Source: Seiridium cupressi
Lineage: Eukaryota; Ascomycota; Sordariomycetes; Amphisphaeriales; Sporocadaceae
Direction: 5' to 3'
NCBI GenBank assembly: GCA_036674765.1
Contig: JARVKI010000002.1
Coordinates: 806,001-870,000 of the forward strand
DNA: 64,000 nucleotides
Below the pieces are notes generated by a model that did no database searches, had not been told where the DNA came from, and was given only the letters and a program-made list of their open reading frames with translations. This document shows, piece by piece, positions 58,177 through 64,000 of this stretch. The position numbers were made by a program, and so were the translations under genes. Each line of letters starts with the position of its first letter. The first letter of the stretch is position 1.

Positions 58177-59645
58177 CATTGTCCAATCTGTTCGCATCAC
58201 AATGAAGAACTTCTAATTGGGACCGAAGTTGTGTTCAATTCTCTGTCAAACGTAGAGCAGCGACGGTCGATATAACTAAGCATGTAACCACGCGAAATAA
58301 GGAAGCTGAGGCATGCATAAATATTTGTCATCGAAATCCTGAAGAGACGAATGCATATGATGATCTGAACATTCTTCATCGAATTATCTCTTTAAACCAC
58401 AAGTAGTGCGCATGGCGATGAAGCGACATGGTCGCGATGTTCATTCGCAGGACGTTTCTGAGCGTACTAAATGCGGCTACATATATATATCAGACCTAAG
58501 CATCTGGCAGTAACATCTGAAAAGAAAACAAAGAGAGCCTGTAGTTTCCACCAATCAGGCTCCAGGCGGCTATATTAACGCAGCCAGTCGGGTGTGACGT
58601 ACACATTTGTTACACTGAGAAGAACTTGGCGACGAATATAGCGCAAGATCTCGTTTTGTGCCAGATTCTTAACCCAAAACTATACCCAAAAAACAACATC
58701 AACGTCGTATGTCAATTATCCATCTTGCATCATAAACAGCGTCGGAGGTATAAATACTGGTATAGCCGAGCCGCTAAATATCCGGCGGAACCCGAGAGAC
58801 GCGGTTGGCTTCTATATGTCGACGAAACAGGAAATCGCTTCTTTTTCGAGCCAATATTTTATAAGAGTTTTATCGACCGAGATGGGAAAAGCGAGTCTGG
58901 ACCTGGGCCAAAGAAAGCCGAATGAAGCGTCGCTAATACAAATGTGTAGATCACGGATAAGCCGGGCGACCATTCGGTTACAACGGCTCGTCTCGTAGGC
59001 TAGTCAGGAGGTAGAATGCTTACATGTACGAGAAAGCTTTGAAACAAGCGCAACCATATGATGTATAAGAACGACTAGATTAGTGCATACGTGTATTCAG
59101 CCTTACACCGCCACGTACATCGATCTGAATATGGACACCAAAGGCCATGGCACGTTAGGCAAGTACGGCCAAGTCCGTATGTATTGCAACGTGCGCTGGG
59201 ATCGATTCCCAGTACCATGGTGGGCGTGATGGGCATCGCGAGCTTTCTTCTCTGGATGCGCCAGGCGCCTGACTCGTTTGACTTGCTATTGCTAGGGTAG
59301 GGCAATAGTACCTCGTTTAGAGTCCTGGGCCCACTGGGTCCTCCCGTCGACGTTTGCGGGTACAGTTTTATGCGGGGATAATTAAGCGCAATCATATGCT
59401 TGGATTTCCGATCCACAACTCTGGGATTGCAGGTAGAACAGAGAGGCTCGTACCTGATGCCAGTCGGAGCCGCAGCCGTTGCACACGAGCTGGAACTGGA
59501 TCTGGTGGAGTGTGCACCGAGTTTTATTTGGGTACAGCTGTTCCCAGCAGTGGTGTTGTTTTCTTTCGAGTAACACATCGTCATATAAGGACCCTTAGAG
59601 CAATGCCGTTTCATTCGCCTCAATCAGGGAGGCGGCTCCATTCGT

Positions 59646-59675
59646 CTCCAGCACGCTCCAGCACGCTCCAGCACC
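59646..59675 (+). repeat. Three-copy 10-bp tandem repeat
   Basis: CTCCAGCACG occurs twice and CTCCAGCACC once, back to back, about 280 bp upstream of the secreted-protein ATG. Confidence 0.85.
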
Positions 59676-59790
59676 CGCCAAATACGAGGCGGGCAAGTGC
59701 CGTAGCCGCCGATCGTCATCGCCATTGCCGTGTGGACAGTACATGTCGTATCGAGAGGATCCAACGGTGTTGACTTGAGATCATGAGTTT

Positions 59791-59796
59791 TATAAA
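59791..59796 (+). promoter_or_regulatory. TATA box of the small secreted protein gene
   Basis: TATAAA lies 161 bp upstream of the ATG at 59952, followed by a C/A/T-rich leader. Confidence 0.6.
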
Positions 59797-59837
59797 GAGC
59801 TCGATAATCCTGCTCGGTGGTACAACATCATCACAAC

Positions 59838-59887
59838 ACCATCGCTCGTTAAGACATCATCTCGATACCATCGCTCATTAAGACATC
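59838..59887 (+). repeat. Direct repeat in the 5' leader of the small secreted protein gene
   Basis: A 21-bp element (59838-59858) recurs at 59867-59887 with one mismatch, spaced by 29 bp start to start, within the probable 5' UTR. Confidence 0.8.
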
Positions 59888-59951
59888 TCATTCCAACTCT
59901 CAAACAACTTTTCTACCAACTTCTCAGAAATAATTAAACCCAACCATCAAA

Positions 59952-60444
59952 ATGAAGTTCGCTGGTCTTCTCTCCGTCGCCGCCGTCGCATCGGCCGCCA
60001 CCATCAAGCGTGATAACACTGTCTTCGCTGTCTCTGATTTCAGCGCCGGCTGCATTGCCCACAGCACTCAGTGCCTGTAAGTCGAAGACGGCTCAAAGTC
60101 GCCCGAACATTTGTTAACATTTTCCCAGGTACTCCTTCAGCGTCTTGCAGACCGGCACCATGGAGACCAAGGGTGTCAACTGCTCCGCCAGTGAGAGCGC
60201 CAACACCGACGGCACTCTGCCTGACGTTCCCCGATGGACCGGTACCTGCGAGCTGTCCTCCAGGACTTTCTCCATCATCCGTAACGCCGATGGCCTCGAG
60301 TTCACTGTCGAGCAGCCCGTTTCTCCCGCCAGCAACCAGACTGCCTCCTACTTGATCCCCAACAGCGATCTCGTCATGGCCACCGAGCCCAACGCCGAGG
60401 TCCAGTCCTATAACGGCCCCACTTCTCTGAACCTGAGCGCCTAA
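59952..60444 (+). CDS. Small secreted protein resembling fungal Hrip1/AA1-like proteins
   Basis: Exons 59952-60076 and 60129-60444 give 146 residues. Residues 1-16 are a signal peptide (MKFAGLLSVAAVASAA), followed by a possible Kex2 site (IKR). The mature part is beta-rich with four cysteines (in FSAGCIAHSTQC, VNCSAS and GTCELSS) and sequons for N-glycosylation. The pattern VSDFSAGC...HSTQC-YSF and the later TCE-SSRTF-I resemble small secreted fungal proteins described as hypersensitive-response-inducing or AA1-like; that link is from general pattern and not certain. Strong TATA, leader and Kozak context (ATCAAAATGAAG) suggest high expression. Confidence 0.88.
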
Positions 60445-61252
60445 ATGGTCAAACATTTACGGTTCCCGCTGGGCACTCTGAGCAAATTTGTGCCAAGCAT
60501 GAACTAAGGGTTGGGGGATCAGGTCTACATGTATATATATAGTATGTAGGAGTGGAGGAGAAAGAAAAGGGTTAGACATTGTAATACTATGCATCAGTTT
60601 CTGCTGGATACCTTGATTATCTATTACATGATTTGTATGTGACCTTGTAATCGTGTCCCGCTGGTGGCGGCCAAATAACTCTTGATCCACCCAAACCACG
60701 AGGGCATAGCCCAAATTGTGCAACTACACTGCTAGTAGACTATAAATCTAGGGAGGAGGCAATCAAATAAAGCTAAAATCAGGATACAATATTGTTATTA
60801 TGGACTGATCTTGTCTAGGACTAGGTCCTCAATCGACTCGCAAATCAATGTTAGCTTTTGCACGCTTTTCGGAGTCTCCTACAAATGGTGACATGATAAT
60901 CCATGTACCTCAGCTTTCAAGTGATCATGCAATCACAACTTGTATGTCACAATACTATATGTTTAATTGATGTTGAGTTTAGACAAGCGCTATAATTATC
61001 GAATTGCGCCGTCTTTCGCTCGGATCAATCGTGACCACCCGCCGTGTTGTCGCAATCGCACCCCTGCTCTGCCTGCCTCTTTGAGCGGTACAATGCATGG
61101 GTATACAATGGCCGGATGAGTCATGCCGGCCAATTGTATTCTGATGTAACCATGTAGTTCATATATACTACAATGAGTGTTACACCATTAGCTGCTGATC
61201 ATTAGGCACTTAAAACTCGTCGCCTTAATTAGATATACCCGCAATCAACAGG
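60445..61252. other. Intergenic, no supported gene
   Basis: 3' flank of the secreted protein gene and promoter of the Rei1-like gene. AT-rich; nothing recognisable. Confidence 0.65.
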
Positions 61253-62289
61253 ATGACAGATTTTCCATCACACTATACACAAGATGTAGCGACAAATCTG
61301 AGCTTGGACGCAAATAACTCTAACCAAAACCCTGGCATTCGTGAAAGCCCACATCATGAGGACTATAACATTGGGAATCAACAAAGGTTAGCCAAACAGC
61401 CTCATGCCGTAAAGCTCATCCTCACTCTTATATCAGTTTATTGGAAGCCGATTTGTCCGCCCTTTCTCTAGACGACAAGAATGAAGACGAGCGACAGCCT
61501 CAAGTCGCATTCAGTCCAGCACAATGTCTGTTCTGCGCCTCGAGTAGTGCAGATCTCGAGGCGAACCTTGAACATATGCTCCAAAAGCATGGTCTATTCA
61601 TACCTGACACGTCGCGCTTGGTAGTGGACCTTGAAACATTAGTCAAGTATTTCCATCTGGTTATTTATGGCTACTTCGAATGTCTCTTCTGCGGGTCCCA
61701 GCGGCATAGCGCTGAAGCAGCTCGGCAGCACATGACAGGCAAGGGTCACTGCAAAATTGACATCCTGCGCGAGGACTCGGAATTCAGAGACTTTTACGAT
61801 TTTGATTCTGATGATGGGTCGTCGGATAATAGCGACGAGGAACCTGCTGTCCCCAAAGAGAAGCCTCCAAAGGAAAAGTCAGTGGAGATTGATAACACGC
61901 TGCGCCTCGCTTCAGGGAAGTTGCTTTCGCATCGATCGCAAGGAGTTGCACGTCTCCACCGCAAGCCGAGACAGGCGCAAAGTCACTCATTATCCTCCAT
62001 CGAGCCATCTGCAGGGATGCCCGAGAAGCAAGGGCCCAAGTTCGAATCAGAATCCAGCACGTCTGCGACGGCCGAGTCGTCTAAAAGAATCGTCAAGCAA
62101 GAGGCCATCTTTAAAACTCAGCTTGCGAGCTTGAGGTCCGAGGACAGAAGGGCCCTGATGCATCTGCCCCTGCCACAGCAGCGGGCGTTGGTGATGAAGA
62201 GCAAGAAGCAGGTCGAACAAGCGCGCCGAGATGAGAACGAAATGCAACTCAAAATTCAGTTGAAGGCGAATAAGTCCAACAAGAAATAG
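61253..62289 (+). CDS. Short Rei1-like C2H2 zinc-finger protein
   Basis: Exons 61253-61386 and 61437-62289 give 328 residues. Two C2H2 fingers of the Rei1 type are readable. Finger 1 is CLFC...HMLQKHGLFIPD (about 76-104) and finger 2 is CLFCGSQ...HMTGKGHCKI (about 130-157), with the conserved linker VDLETLVKYFHLVIYGYFE between them. An acidic patch (FYDFDSDDGSSDNSDEE), a basic middle and a charged C-terminal helix (KSKKQVEQARRDENEMQLKIQLKANK) follow. Known: Rei1/Reh1 bind pre-60S ribosomal particles and recycle export factors. The N-terminal finger of full-length Rei1 (about 450-550 residues) is absent, replaced by about 40 unrelated residues, so this is a shorter paralogue, not Rei1 itself. 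Function inferred only. Confidence 0.85.
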
Positions 62290-64000
62290 GATCCGCGACC
62301 CTTTTGTATGTTCTGTTTCTGGTATGAATAAGCAAGCTAGTTGTTGGCTCCCAGTTATAGCACGGGTTTACGAAGACGCAGACGAGTTTCAAGTCTGCGC
62401 GAAAATGGTGGCAGAAAAAAAAGCGTATATATAGAAGCAGCTCTTGCCGGCCTGGTTGTGATAGATATAGTGGTCGGGGCAGTATATGGGACAGAGAAGC
62501 AACGCGAGGCATTTAATTCTTCGGCCTCGAATATCCCTCGACCAAACGACAAGGATATACCAATAGTCTTAGTCCTGAGGGATTTAAGCAATGGCTGTAC
62601 TTATTATTATCAGTAATTTGGTTCCTCATTATGTCGCACAAATAGTTCCTCAACCATTGGCACCTCCTCAAGTCTCGTCTTCTTCCCCAGGTCAAGGCTG
62701 TTATGACCCTTCGGGACAGCTCGAGTTACCTGCATCTCTGCGCTGTCTATCCTTTTAAATGCAGGAACGCGACTCCCGAGAGGCCGGAGGCATGTAGGTC
62801 AGGGAACAAACAACCTAAACTAGGATGGGTCCTAACTAAAGCGTTTATAGTGTCCTACGCGGCGATCTAAGTCTGGTATTCTCAATCGCATTAGATTCCG
62901 GTCGATGCTCCATAGAATGCGGCCCTCCGTACGACCAATGTCACCCGAAATATCACCAAAAATGTGTCGTTTCATTCAGTTCCCGTGGCTCCGACGATTG
63001 CAAAGGCAGATGTTTTATTTGCTGACTCCCGTCTAAGGATGCTCAGAAAGTATTCTTCATGCGGAATCACTTTTACGTACGTGACGACAACGCTTTCACC
63101 TTCTCACCAAAGAAACCACTTCCTAAGCTTACGCAATATGCAGCTAGCATATTACTCAAGGAGCGTTCATCTGACAAGGCCTTGGGTATTTTGAGTCAGT
63201 TTCTTTTGCGCTGACTTTCCTTAACAACCTTGATACGGAAAACGGCGATAAGAGCACAATGTACAAGGACTGATTACAGACCCTAGACAAGACGAAGAGC
63301 GAGCTACGTCTGCGACTCTTGGTTTTGCAAGCGTTTAGGAGAAAGGCGCTTTGGTTGAAGGACTGGGCTGTGATGAATCTTGATAGACAGTATGTAGGAG
63401 CCAGAGCTATGGCCACGGAGACGGGAGGCTAGATACGCGATCTCTTGGCTTGCACACGAGCTCTTGTAGCGAACTTCGGTGTAGGGAACGTCGGTGCAGC
63501 TGACACATGCTTTTGATACTCGCGTCGAAGCGATTGCTGCATTTCTGCATTTGAAAGGGTAGATTGCGCCGGATTGCAAGTATATCGATCGGTTCGGTGG
63601 GATGAGGACGACTTAAGAGGAGTGGAGGATCTCGAGGAAGGCTTTTTGATCGAGGGATTGTCCGCGAGAAACGACGAGGAACCGGATTACTCCGAATGAA
63701 TGATAATGGGTTGATGTGCGAAAGATTGAGCATTGACCCCCTTGGCTTTCCCTCCCTGACTGATCAACTAGCATGATTCGGAAGATATTTTGGAGCCTGC
63801 TTAACTATAATGTATAGTCTCATTGCTCCTGTCAATTGAGTCAAGTCATCTGGATGATCAGGCCAATCGCAACGATAACCGGCCAATTATATATTAGATG
63901 TCATTCTCTGCCGTTGCAAGTGTAGTTGGTAACGGACTGGAAGGATCCGGGTAACCCACAACCTTCTGGAGCTGAAGGCAAAGCCTGGGTTGCGGCAGTC
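62290..64000. other. Right-end interval, no confident gene
   Basis: Rei1-like 3' flank, then AT-rich sequence. A minus-strand frame of about 85 codons (about 63429-63690, reading FLADNPSIKKPSSRSSTPL... then MQQSLRREYQKHVSAAPTF) is open and Ser/Arg-rich, but its only ATG is near the middle and other frames overlap it. It could be the 3' exon of a small gene. Confidence 0.4.

Larger units (their letters stand above)
58177..59951. other. Intergenic upstream of the small secreted protein gene
   Basis: No supported gene. Two overlapping plus frames at 58626-58998 and frames at 59075-59773 have no motif. A tRNA-like internal promoter (B-box-like GGATCGATTCC) lies at about 59206-59216, but no cloverleaf folds. 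The last 170 bp hold a TATA box and leader. Confidence 0.45.

Noticed and set aside
59125..59230. tRNA gene suggested by a B-box-like GGATCGATTCC and a 5-bp T-stem
   Set aside because: One B-box mismatch at a key position, no good D-arm or anticodon arm, and an acceptor stem that only pairs out of register.
1..64000. CRISPR array, rRNA, intact transposon, PKS/NRPS/terpene synthase backbone
   Set aside because: No regularly spaced identical repeats outside coding DNA, no rRNA-like stretch, no transposase/reverse-transcriptase frame and no backbone-enzyme motifs were seen.

Overview
The window is nuclear DNA of a filamentous ascomycete, most likely a member of the Eurotiales (Aspergillus/Penicillium type). 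The evidence is intron-split genes on both strands with short introns (about 43-100 bp, GT-AG, typically GTAAGT donors and CAG/TAG acceptors), plus fungus-specific families: an Sch9/SchA kinase, secreted dipeptidyl peptidase V, a tannase-family esterase, a haem-thiolate chloroperoxidase, a Zn2Cys6 regulator, an RTA1-like protein and a DUF3712 protein. No rRNA, CRISPR, convincing tRNA or intact transposon was seen. Exon coordinates come from reading splice sites by eye; for intact multi-exon genes the summed exon length was checked to be a multiple of three.

Layout. 0-6 kb: 5' part of an Sch9-type kinase gene (cut by the window edge) and the secreted serine peptidase DppV, both minus strand. 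6-8.5 kb: gene-poor. 8.5-16 kb, minus strand: an MFS transporter with a long N-terminal extension, a secreted tannase/feruloyl esterase, and a chloroperoxidase gene broken by one extra base. 16-22 kb: one small F-box protein gene, then mostly stop-rich DNA holding a decayed membrane-protein gene. 22-29.5 kb: a compact accessory group of Zn2Cys6 regulator, RTA1-like 7-TM protein, short-chain dehydrogenase and a divergent FAD monooxygenase that carries one in-frame stop. This looks like a small metabolic or detoxification cluster; no PKS, NRPS or terpene synthase lies in the window. 30.8-38.2 kb: a surface/secretion block with a small secreted prepropeptide, a 1,151-residue secreted protein built from fifty successive 19-residue repeats, and, divergently, a DUF3712 membrane-anchored protein. 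38.5-51.3 kb: mostly housekeeping-like genes (mitochondrial-type SDR, PTEN/Tep1 phosphatase, POM33/TMEM33 membrane protein, secreted lipocalin, GT25 glycosyltransferase, small 4-TM protein). 51.4-59 kb: gene-poor, with P450 and cupin-like relics and an orphan open frame around one small real gene. 60-62.3 kb: a small secreted protein and a short Rei1-like zinc-finger protein.

The genes do not form one pathway. The notable themes are (1) the 19-residue repeat protein as the most unusual structure, (2) a run of secreted or surface proteins, and (3) several accessory enzyme genes each carrying one or a few disabling lesions (chloroperoxidase, FAD monooxygenase, cupin-like, P450), which suggests recent loss of accessory metabolism or assembly errors that should be checked against reads.
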